Shown here in pieces: positions 1-6,727 of a stretch of DNA of 16,206 nt. The DNA comes from Methanobacteriota archaeon (lineage in GTDB: Archaea; Methanobacteriota; Methanobacteria; Methanobacteriales; Methanobacteriaceae), in assembly GCA_023430285.1 (NCBI GenBank), contig JAEZAV010000171.1:1-16206 (forward strand). Direction: 5' to 3'. The position numbers and the translations under genes were made by a program. The notes below the pieces were generated by a model. The model was not told the DNA's origin. It was given only the letters and a program-made list of their open reading frames with translations, and did no database searches. Each line of letters begins with the position of its first letter. Position 1 is the first letter of the stretch.

Positions 1-425
1 GGGTAGCAATTGCCAGAGCACTAGCAATCGAACCAGAAGTATTGCTCATGGATGAACCATTTGCAGCGGTAGATGCTCAAACAAGGGAAATCCTACAGAC
101 AGATCTTCTGAAAATAACTGAAGACACACATAAAACTGTTGTGTTTATTACCCACAGTATTGACGAAGCTATATTCTTGGCAGATAGGGTTGCAGTAATG
201 ACTGCAAGACCAGGTACGATTAAAACCATAGTAGACATTCCAATATCAAAGGAAAGAAGGTTTACCGAAGATATTAAAAGTACACCTGAATTTGTAAGCA
301 TCAGACACCATTTATGGGAGTTACTCAAGGAAGAAGTAATAAAATCCCAAGAAACATGTAGCGTATGTGAAGAGGAAGAATGCAACGTCGTGAAAACACC
401 TGAAAGAGAGGAAGTGGAAGTATGA
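1..425 (+). CDS. NitT/TauT/SsuB-type ABC transporter ATP-binding protein, 3' part only
   Basis: This is the C-terminal part of an ABC ATPase whose start lies outside the window. The open frame reads from base 3 and begins VAIARALAIEPE, the helix after the ABC signature, then Walker B LLMDEP at 48-65, a D-loop (AAVDAQ) and the switch histidine in VFITHSIDEA. The following AVMTARPGTI segment is typical of the nitrate/taurine/sulfonate (SsuB/TauB) branch. It would power import together with the permease, whose ATG overlaps its stop (ATGA, 422-425). The C-terminal tail carries three cysteines in a Cys-X2-Cys-X4-Cys arrangement amid glutamates (codons from 357), which is not part of the core ATPase fold and might bind metal. 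The substrate cannot be read from the ATPase; the neighbouring nitrogenase-like pair suggests a small sulfur or nitrogen compound. Confidence 0.93.
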   Translation, partial: VAIARALAIEPEVLLMDEPFAAVDAQTREILQTDLLKITEDTHKTVVFITHSIDEAIFLADRVAVMTARPGTIKTIVDIPISKERRFTEDIKSTPEFVSIRHHLWELLKEEVIKSQETCSVCEEEECNVVKTPEREEVEV

Positions 426-1255
426 AATCAGAAACAGAACTGTTCGATGCATCTGGCTCTTCAGGTTCAAAGAAATTTTCCATAAACTTGGGAAGCTTTT
501 TGAAGAATATAACACACAAATACGTGGCTATACTCATATTCCTCATATTATGGGAAATACTCCCAACCATTGGACTCGTGAATCAAATATTCATCCCAAC
601 ACCAACCGAAATCGCAGCTCAAATGTGGCAGTTAATTTTGGATGGAACTCTGATTGAAGATACCTTGGTCAGTTTGTACAGGGTTTTAGCAGGTTTTGGT
701 CTAGCTCTTTTAGTAGCACTTCCACTAGGATTTTTACTGGGAGGCTTCTTTAAAAACTTTGAAAAAGCTGTTGATCCATTACTTCAGGTACTTGGACAAG
801 CCAACCCATTCACATTACTCCCAATATTCATAGTATTTTTGGGTATAGGAGAACTATCCAAGATAGCTATCATATTCTGGGTTACGCAGTGGCCTGTACT
901 TTTTAACACAGTAACTGGGATAAAAAATGTTGACCCTGTACTTGTTAAAGTAGCAAGAACAGCAGGACTTGGAAAATTTGATGTTTTCAGAAAGGTACTC
1001 ATACCAGCCTCACTTCCTACAGTATTTACAGGAATAAGAATGGGTGCAGTCTTTGCATGGTTCATGCTCATAGGTGCTGAGATGATAGGATCTACATCTG
1101 GTTTAGGATTCTTGATCATGCAATCTCAGATGGTAATGAACATCCCTTCAATGTGGGCTGGAATTGTTACAGTAGCATTACTAGGTTTATTAATGAACTA
1201 CACTATTCTGTTCATAGAACACCGTCTTACAAGCTGGAAACAAGAAACAGTTTAA
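422..1255 (+). CDS. ABC transporter permease, NitT/TauT/SsuC family (copy 1)
   Basis: This 277-residue integral membrane protein has about six hydrophobic segments, starting near residue 33 (AILIFLILWEILP). It carries the BPD_transp_1 coupling (EAA) loop around residues 178-206 (ARTAGLGKFDVF, then IPASLPTVFTGIR), which docks on the ATPase. The N-terminal region with IFIPTPTEI and the GFLLGGFF segment are typical of SsuC/TauC-like permeases, and the length is normal for the family. Its ATG overlaps the ATPase stop by 4 bp, with GGAAG just upstream, so the two are translationally coupled. A clearly paralogous permease lies at 5710-6546 beyond the nitrogenase-like genes. Role: channel of an importer for a small solute; the substrate is unknown. 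Confidence 0.93.
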   Translation: MKSETELFDASGSSGSKKFSINLGSFLKNITHKYVAILIFLILWEILPTIGLVNQIFIPTPTEIAAQMWQLILDGTLIEDTLVSLYRVLAGFGLALLVALPLGFLLGGFFKNFEKAVDPLLQVLGQANPFTLLPIFIVFLGIGELSKIAIIFWVTQWPVLFNTVTGIKNVDPVLVKVARTAGLGKFDVFRKVLIPASLPTVFTGIRMGAVFAWFMLIGAEMIGSTSGLGFLIMQSQMVMNIPSMWAGIVTVALLGLLMNYTILFIEHRLTSWKQETV

Positions 1256-1579
1256 TAATTAACTTATAAAAATAAAAAAAATTCAATATGATTGGCAAAT
1301 TGGGCTATTATTGGCTCATATAACTAGAAAACAAATTTGGGGGAGGTAACATAAAAATATTTAGATACAATGATAATTATTGTTGTAGTCCTAAAAATAA
1401 AGTTCTATAAAGGATAATTTGTTTGAATACAATGATTTAAAAAGTAAATAACTTAAAAAAAATCAAAATAAAGGATAAAAATTTAAAATTAAGGATAATA
1501 GCTAATTAAAATAGTATTAAATTGGAATTTAACTCGTTATGGTTAGTTAGTGAGTTAGTTAGTTACGGAGGCAAATTCA
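1256..1579 (+). promoter_or_regulatory. 324-bp spacer upstream of the binding-protein gene, with repeats and an orphan ribosome site
   Basis: No normal gene fits here. Visible elements are: a strong Shine-Dalgarno GGAGGT at 1342-1347 not followed by a well-spaced ATG/GTG/TTG; three copies of AAGGATAA at 1410-1417, 1471-1478 and 1491-1498, the last two 20 bp apart; and a TTAG-rich direct repeat at 1541-1565 ending in GTTAGTTAGTTA (1554-1565), a 12-mer that recurs at 8036-8047. The binding-protein ribosome site GGAGG is at 1567-1571. AT-rich runs around 1478-1525 could hold the TATA box, but no single box stands out. This spacer separates the ATPase/permease genes from the binding protein, so the latter is probably transcribed from its own promoter. 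Confidence 0.5.
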
Positions 1580-2644
1580 ATGGTAGATAAAAAGGATAAA
1601 AAATATTTGGGAATTGCAGGGATTGTGATCATAGCTATTCTTGGCGTATTCCTCCTGTCTGGGGGAACAGATCTATTTGCAGCAAAACAGGCAAATAACA
1701 CAATCAACGCTGCAGTTACCAAGGACTGTGCAGGAACCCCGTGGTTCGTTGGACAGGAAAAAGGATTTTTCAAGGATGCAGGAATTAATTTTGTGGACAA
1801 GGGTGAAATTGCATGGGCTCAACAGCCTGCAGCCTTGTTGAGTGGTCAGATAAATGTGTATGACGGTCACCCAAACGCAGTTATAAACCTGTTAAAAAGT
1901 GGAGCTAAGGTTCACGGTGTCGTAGTGGGAGATGCTGAGCCTTTAAACACATCCTTAAACAACTCTGAAGATGCAGAACACATGCACTGGTTGACTAAAA
2001 CCAACAGTACCATAAAAACAGCAGCTGATATTAAAGCAAGGGCTGAAAGTGGTAACAAGGTAAAAGTAGCAGTAGGTTCAACTGGTATCTGCGCTGATCT
2101 CGAGTTTAACAACTGGTTAAGGCAAAACAACCTCACAAAGGATAATATAACCTATGTTGTACTTCCTGACCCTCAACAGGAACAGGCATTACAGCAGGGC
2201 GAAATAGACATTGCTACCTTACACCCTCCATTCTACAAAAAGGCTGAAACAGATGGTAACGTCACAGTTTTCCTAACAAGTACACAGGCATTCGGACCAG
2301 CTTCTGGATTAACTTTAGTTGTGTTCACAGATGACTACATCAAAAAGTACCCAGGAACAGTAAGGGACTTTGCAAACGCATTTAAAGAAGCCGAAAGATG
2401 GACTGATAACAACCGTGAAGAAGCTGGAAATATTACAGCCAAGGATATTGGACTTCCTTACACCTCCAATGTTCACTGGTACAGTAAATCTGGTGCCATA
2501 GATAACACAACCAAAGCATATCTCCAGCAGTGGATCGATGCAATGGTTGCAGATGGTGATATCAAACAGGGCGAGTACAAACCTGAAGATCTCTACACAA
2601 CAGAGTTTTCAGATGTATGGAAAACCAACCTACCAGATCAGTAA
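1580..2644 (+). CDS. ABC transporter substrate-binding protein, SsuA/TauA/NMT1-like, membrane-anchored
   Basis: This 354-residue protein has a charged start (MVDKKDKKYL) and one hydrophobic segment at about residues 9-27. No lipobox cysteine is seen, so it is probably held to the outer face of the membrane by an uncleaved helix or released by signal cleavage. The body matches type-2 periplasmic binding proteins of the nitrate/sulfonate class: GTPWFVGQEKGFFKDAGI near 52-69, QQPAALLSGQINV near 81-93, a VAVGSTG loop near 163-169, and a GEIDIATLHPPF-like hinge. Cysteines 50 and 171 are notable in an extracytoplasmic protein. GGAGG at 1567-1571 lies 8 nt before the ATG. It should deliver the solute to the flanking permease(s); position next to the nitrogenase-like genes suggests the solute is their substrate or a precursor. 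Identity of the ligand is not deducible. Confidence 0.88.
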   Translation: MVDKKDKKYLGIAGIVIIAILGVFLLSGGTDLFAAKQANNTINAAVTKDCAGTPWFVGQEKGFFKDAGINFVDKGEIAWAQQPAALLSGQINVYDGHPNAVINLLKSGAKVHGVVVGDAEPLNTSLNNSEDAEHMHWLTKTNSTIKTAADIKARAESGNKVKVAVGSTGICADLEFNNWLRQNNLTKDNITYVVLPDPQQEQALQQGEIDIATLHPPFYKKAETDGNVTVFLTSTQAFGPASGLTLVVFTDDYIKKYPGTVRDFANAFKEAERWTDNNREEAGNITAKDIGLPYTSNVHWYSKSGAIDNTTKAYLQQWIDAMVADGDIKQGEYKPEDLYTTEFSDVWKTNLPDQ

Positions 2645-2662
2645 AAAAAAACTTCAGTTCAA

Positions 2663-2701
2663 CCAAAGCCATGAAAATGGTTTTGGATTTTATTTTTTTT
2701 T
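2663..2701 (+). terminator. hairpin plus T-tract terminator after the binding-protein gene
   Basis: CCAAAGCCAT (2663-2672) pairs with ATGGTTTTGG (2677-2686) across a GAAA loop, a 10-bp stem with one G-U pair, followed by a T-rich run to 2701. It lies 19 bp beyond the stop and should end or attenuate the transcript before the nitrogenase-like genes. Confidence 0.7.
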
Positions 2702-2719
2702 GATACTGGTAAAATGTAA

Positions 2720-2797
2720 AGAGTAAATCATTTTTTTAGAGTAAATATACCGATTTTTTAAAAATTTTTATCTAAAAATTATATTGAGGTGTTTCAA
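2720..2797 (+). promoter_or_regulatory. candidate promoter of the nitrogenase-like D/K genes with a direct repeat
   Basis: TAAATATA (2742-2749) is the best TATA-like box, predicting a start of transcription near 2772 and a leader of about 25 nt. AGAGTAAAT occurs twice, at 2720-2728 and 2738-2746, 18 bp apart; the second copy overlaps the TATA-like box, which would suit a regulator blocking or recruiting at the promoter. The ribosome site GAGGTG is at 2786-2791. Placement is inferred from spacing only. Confidence 0.45.
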
Positions 2798-4261
2798 ATG
2801 ACAATAAAGAAGTACAGTAATGTTGCACCAATTAGGGACAATCGATTAGACACTATCATCACCTTTGGTGGAGATTCACAGGAATTAGTAGAGTTAACCC
2901 AAAGAAAATGTCTTAAATCTAAAGATCGAAGTTTTTCCCAGACAACTTTCTGCCAAGAATGGTTGGCAATGTTGACACTGGCAACCATCAAGGATACAGT
3001 GATCATATCCCATGCTCCAGTTGGATGTGCAAGTTCATTGACATGTATCAACATATTCAATAGAAACGGGCAGATATTAAGGGGTGAAAATCCAGAAACA
3101 GGCAAATGGATCTCAACCAACCTTAAAGATAACGATGCAATCCACGGTGGTGCTGAAAATCTTACAGAAGCCATACTCACTGCTGAAAAAAGGTACCATC
3201 CCAAGGCTATTTTCATCTTTTCATCCTGTGTGTCTGGTATAATTGGTGAAGATATTGATGCAGTAATCAACCAAACTCAGGAAAAAGTCACAGCAACTGT
3301 AATTCCAGTTTACTGTGATGGATTTAAATCTAAGGTATGGGCTTCAGGTTACGATGGATCCTTCCAAGGAGCACTCAATTATCTAATTAAAGAACCTGAG
3401 AAAAAACAGGAAAATCTGGTCAATGTAATCAATCCAATTACCTTCGGAAGAACTGATGAACTTGAAGTTCAAAGATTGTTAAATCAAATTGGTTTGGAGG
3501 CAAATTTTATTCCAAACTTCACAACCACAGAAGCAATTGGAAGGGCATCTGAAGCAGCTTTAACTGCCAGTCTTTGTACAACTTTCAGTGAATACTTTGC
3601 TAAAACATTAAAAGAACGTTACAATGTCCCATTAACCGAGAAATTGATGCCAGTAGGATTGGACAATACTGATGAATGGGTTAGAGAAATAGCAAAAATA
3701 TTAGGCAAGGAAGAAGAGGCAGAGGAACTAATAAAATCTGAAAGAGAGAGGATTCAGCCTAAAATTGATGAAATAAAGGAAAAATTGAAGGGTAAAACTG
3801 CATTTGTAAGTGCTGGTCAGTCACGAGCTGTTGGTATACCTAACCTACTTGCGGATCTTGGAATTGAAATTGTGGGGCTCACAGTCTATCACTACGATGA
3901 GGTAATTTCCGACAGTTTCAAGGAACTAACTGATAGATGTGGGAACTTCTGTACCAACGTGGCCAATGTACAGCCATTTGAACAGACTAACATCCTTAAC
4001 AGGGAAAAACCTGATCTTTACTTTGGACACATGGGAGAATCTGTATGGGCAACTAAAGAGGGAATTCCAACTGGAATGGTTTTCAACCTGGCACATCTAT
4101 TCGTGGGTTACAATGGAGTGGTTGGATTTGGAAACAGAATTTTAAATTTGGTTAACAATCCTTCATTCAGTGAAAAGATTAGTCAGCATAGTAAACCGAT
4201 TTACAGAAACGAATGGTTCAAAGAGGATCCATTCAAATATCAGAAAGGGGAGGAATTGTAA
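2798..4261 (+). CDS. nitrogenase-like component 1, D (alpha)-like subunit
   Basis: This 487-residue protein is related to NifD/NifE-type oxidoreductase subunits. I chose ATG 2798 because GAGGTG at 2786-2791 sits 6 nt before it; a GTG at 2789 would overlap that site. Numbering from this ATG, Cys52, Cys77 (in HAPVGC) and Cys144 (in SSCVSGIIGEDI) match the NifD P-cluster ligands 62, 88 and 154 in spacing and context. Cys260 (LCTTFSEYFAKTL) matches cofactor ligand Cys275. By eye, NifD Arg96 corresponds to Asn85, Gln191 to Trp181 and His195 to Tyr185; the cofactor histidine 442 is not at its usual place after GIP (Phe429 there, His433 nearby). The fold and metal sites of a catalytic subunit are therefore kept while the N2-reduction residues are not. 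It abuts the K-like gene. Alternatives are a NifE-like scaffold or a Mar-like reductase; a CfbD (F430) role is unlikely because CfbD acts without a K partner. Confidence 0.88.
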   Translation: MTIKKYSNVAPIRDNRLDTIITFGGDSQELVELTQRKCLKSKDRSFSQTTFCQEWLAMLTLATIKDTVIISHAPVGCASSLTCINIFNRNGQILRGENPETGKWISTNLKDNDAIHGGAENLTEAILTAEKRYHPKAIFIFSSCVSGIIGEDIDAVINQTQEKVTATVIPVYCDGFKSKVWASGYDGSFQGALNYLIKEPEKKQENLVNVINPITFGRTDELEVQRLLNQIGLEANFIPNFTTTEAIGRASEAALTASLCTTFSEYFAKTLKERYNVPLTEKLMPVGLDNTDEWVREIAKILGKEEEAEELIKSERERIQPKIDEIKEKLKGKTAFVSAGQSRAVGIPNLLADLGIEIVGLTVYHYDEVISDSFKELTDRCGNFCTNVANVQPFEQTNILNREKPDLYFGHMGESVWATKEGIPTGMVFNLAHLFVGYNGVVGFGNRILNLVNNPSFSEKISQHSKPIYRNEWFKEDPFKYQKGEEL

Positions 4262-5533
4262 ATGAGCCACATAATTGAGAAACCAAGATTTTCCTGTGCA
4301 CTTGGAGGAGCTTTAAACACCCTGACGGCAATTGATGGACACGTCCCAATACTTCACGGAGGCCCAGGATGTGGTGTGCAATTGTTTTATGGACAAAGCT
4401 TCACCAGTGGATTTAGAGGATCCGGATGGATCGGTGGGGTGGCAGTACCCAGCTCCAATACCTTTGAAAAAGAAGTGGTGTTCGGTGGGGAACCCAGACT
4501 CAAGGAACAGATAGAAAAGACAATAGAACTCATTGATGCAGAGAGGTATGTGGTTTTAAGTGCATGCACATCAGAACTTATTGGTGACGATATTAAAGGA
4601 ATATTAAACCAGTTTGATGGCGAAAAATCATTAATATTTGCAGAAACTGCAGGTTTTAGAGGTTCAAGTTATGATGGTTATGAAATCTTGTTAAACGCAA
4701 TAATTGACCAAGTTGTCCAAGAAAAACCGAAACAATCTAACTTAGTCAATATAATTGGTATTGTTCCGTCACAAGATGTTTTCTGGCAGGGTAATCTTGC
4801 TGAGATAGAAAGAATATTAAACGGCATAGGATTAGAAGTTAACACCCTGTTCAATGATAAAAAGGTGGAAGATTTAGCAGCAGCATCATTAAATATTGTA
4901 CTCTCTCCTTGGGTGGGAGTTAACGCAGCTGTAGAACTTGAAAACAGATTTGGAACTCCATTCATAATTAATCCACTTCCTATAGGTGTGGATGAAACCA
5001 ACTCCTTCCTAAAAACTGTAGGTAACTTTTTTGACATAGACGTGGAAAAGTTCACTGCAAATGAGGAAGCTAAAACCTACAGATCAATCGAAAAAATTGC
5101 AGATTTTGTTATAGACTTTGATGTTCAACTCAAATTTGCAACCATAACTGATTCAAACTACGCAGTAGCCATAAACAAGTTCTTTGTAGAAGAATTTGGT
5201 TGGATACCTTCTGCAGCTGTGATAACCGACGAAGTACCTGAAGATAATAGGGATACTATAAATAAACTTCTTAAATCAGATAAAACTATTTCACCAGAAG
5301 TGGTCTATGAATCTGACTCGTACAATATATGGGAAAAAATAGAACAAGAAGCTCCAGAGTTTATATTTGGAAGTTCACTAGATAAGGACTTTTCTGCCAA
5401 GATTGGGGCTGCCAGGTTAAGTGTTGCTTTCCCTATAACAGACAGAATTGTGATTGACAAAGGTTACTCAGGATACAAAGGAGTATTGAATCTACTGGAA
5501 GATGCTTTAAGCGTCATAGTGGCACCACTTTAA
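4262..5533 (+). CDS. nitrogenase-like component 1, K (beta)-like subunit
   Basis: This 423-residue partner of the preceding subunit begins directly after its stop (TAA then ATG), with GGGGAGG at 4247-4253 as ribosome site, so the two are co-translated. Cys12 (FSCALGGAL), Cys37 (HGGPGCGVQLFY) and Cys102 (ACTSELIGDDI) match the three NifK P-cluster ligands 70, 95 and 153. The NifEN scaffold is known to keep only one such cysteine on its N subunit, so having all three argues for a catalytic D2K2 complex with a P-cluster. It lacks the long N-terminal extension of some NifK proteins. Only these three cysteines occur in the whole protein. It would form the heterotetramer with the D-like subunit and take electrons from a NifH-like Fe protein, not encoded in this window. 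Confidence 0.88.
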   Translation: MSHIIEKPRFSCALGGALNTLTAIDGHVPILHGGPGCGVQLFYGQSFTSGFRGSGWIGGVAVPSSNTFEKEVVFGGEPRLKEQIEKTIELIDAERYVVLSACTSELIGDDIKGILNQFDGEKSLIFAETAGFRGSSYDGYEILLNAIIDQVVQEKPKQSNLVNIIGIVPSQDVFWQGNLAEIERILNGIGLEVNTLFNDKKVEDLAAASLNIVLSPWVGVNAAVELENRFGTPFIINPLPIGVDETNSFLKTVGNFFDIDVEKFTANEEAKTYRSIEKIADFVIDFDVQLKFATITDSNYAVAINKFFVEEFGWIPSAAVITDEVPEDNRDTINKLLKSDKTISPEVVYESDSYNIWEKIEQEAPEFIFGSSLDKDFSAKIGAARLSVAFPITDRIVIDKGYSGYKGVLNLLEDALSVIVAPL

Positions 5534-5540
5534 AGTCTAA

Positions 5541-5568
5541 GGGAATTTTTATTCCCATTACATTTTTT
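5541..5568 (+). terminator. hairpin terminator after the K-like gene; also matches an NrpR-type operator pattern
   Basis: GGGAAT (5541-5546) and ATTCCC (5551-5556) form a 6-bp stem with a TTTT loop, followed by a T-run at 5563-5568. It lies 7 bp past the stop, as expected of a terminator. The same bases contain GGAA-N6-TTCC (5542-5555), the published operator pattern of the methanogen nitrogen regulator NrpR. The terminator reading is preferred because the element is about 155 bp before the next start codon. Confidence 0.55.
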
Positions 5569-5709
5569 AAGACACTAATTTAATTGAAATAAAAATATGG
5601 TCATCAATATTGAATTTAATTTAAATTAGATAAATTTGTACTTAACTCACACGATTTGATATCAAAATAACGTTCATATAATAATTATAAACAGATATGT
5701 AGGGATTTA

Positions 5710-6546
5710 ATGAAAATACAAAGCGATATATTTGAAACTACGAAATTAACTGGAAATTCACAGTTTAAAAATATATTAAGTGGTTTTAAATCATTTCTTC
5801 ACAAATATTCCATATTAATTTTATTTATATTAATCTGGGAATTGTTACCAATCACAGGATTAGTTAACCCGTTATACATTCCACCACCTTCAGAAATTGC
5901 AACTAACATGTGGAGCTTAACTCTGGATGGTGAACTTCCCATTGCAACACTTTACACATTTTTCAATGTGATGGTTGGCCTTGCATTAGCTGTTCTCATT
6001 GCCCTACCTTTGGGACTTTTGTTGGGTGGATTCTTCAAAAAATTTGAGAAAGCAACCAACCCCCTCATAAGACTAGTTGAACAGGGAAATCCACTAACAC
6101 TGTACCATCTATTTATTTTACTCATAGGGGTAACAGAGTTGTCAACTGTAATAGTTGTTTACTGGGCTGCACAATGGCCAATACTAAACAATACAGTTAC
6201 AGGAGCTAGAAATGTGGATCCTGTTCTTATTAAAGTAGGTAGGGATGCTGGACTGAGTAAATTTGATATATTCTGGAAGATCCAGCTTCCAGCTGCAACA
6301 CCAACCATTTTTACAGGTTTACGCTTGGGTGTGATCTTTGGATTCTTGATACTCATGGGAGTTGAGATGATGGGGATGGGTTCGGGTGTAGGGTTAGGAT
6401 ATTTTATCATGAGTTCTCAGATGGAAATGATAATTCCAAGGATGTGGGCAGGGATTGTTACACTTGCACTTTTAACCATCACAATAAACCTAGTGTTAAT
6501 TAGAATAGAGAAACACCTAACAAAATGGAAGGATGATTCATACTAG
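5710..6546 (+). CDS. ABC transporter permease, NitT/TauT/SsuC family (copy 2)
   Basis: This 278-residue membrane protein aligns along its whole length with the permease at 422-1255. Shared landmarks include WE(L/I)LP near residue 43, NVDPVL(I/V)KV near 173, the coupling loop GLSKFDIFWK, FTG(L/I)R and MWAGIVT. It has the same set of hydrophobic segments and is full length. Differences lie at functional places: the central NPFTLLPIFIVF of copy 1 is NPLTLYHLFILL here, and the EAA loop has Gly-Arg-Asp instead of Ala-Arg-Thr. TATA-like sequence (about 5675-5690) and a weak AGGGA at 5701-5705 precede the ATG, implying its own short-leader transcript. It could form a heteromeric channel with copy 1 or a second importer sharing the same ATPase and binding protein. 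No ATPase or binding protein follows it. Confidence 0.9.
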   Translation: MKIQSDIFETTKLTGNSQFKNILSGFKSFLHKYSILILFILIWELLPITGLVNPLYIPPPSEIATNMWSLTLDGELPIATLYTFFNVMVGLALAVLIALPLGLLLGGFFKKFEKATNPLIRLVEQGNPLTLYHLFILLIGVTELSTVIVVYWAAQWPILNNTVTGARNVDPVLIKVGRDAGLSKFDIFWKIQLPAATPTIFTGLRLGVIFGFLILMGVEMMGMGSGVGLGYFIMSSQMEMIIPRMWAGIVTLALLTITINLVLIRIEKHLTKWKDDSY

Positions 6547-6727
6547 TTTAACCAAACAAAAAAAACATGATTTTAATTATAAAACTAAACATTCCTTTTT
6601 TTGAATTTTAAAAATTAACAAGTGTTGAATGTAATATATCCTTTCTTTTAAAAAAGTCACCAATTACTCCAACACTAGTTTCATTAAGCTGTATTAAATT
6701 TGAGTTGAACTTACATAGACTGAAGTT

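Noticed and set aside
784..1119. Long open frames opposite the permease, D/K, feoB and PLP-enzyme genes
   Set aside because: They mirror strongly coding genes, lack ribosome sites and have no recognisable domain.
1541..1565. TTAG repeats as a CRISPR or satellite array
   Set aside because: The units are 4 bp, only a few copies, and there are no spacers.
2789..2797. GTG start for the D-like gene
   Set aside because: It overlaps the ribosome site GAGGTG that serves ATG 2798.
2798..5533. Calling the pair nifDK, nifEN or cfbD
   Set aside because: The N2-reduction residues are replaced, the K-like protein has three rather than one P-cluster cysteine (unlike NifN), and CfbD works without a K partner. 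None of these symbols is safe.
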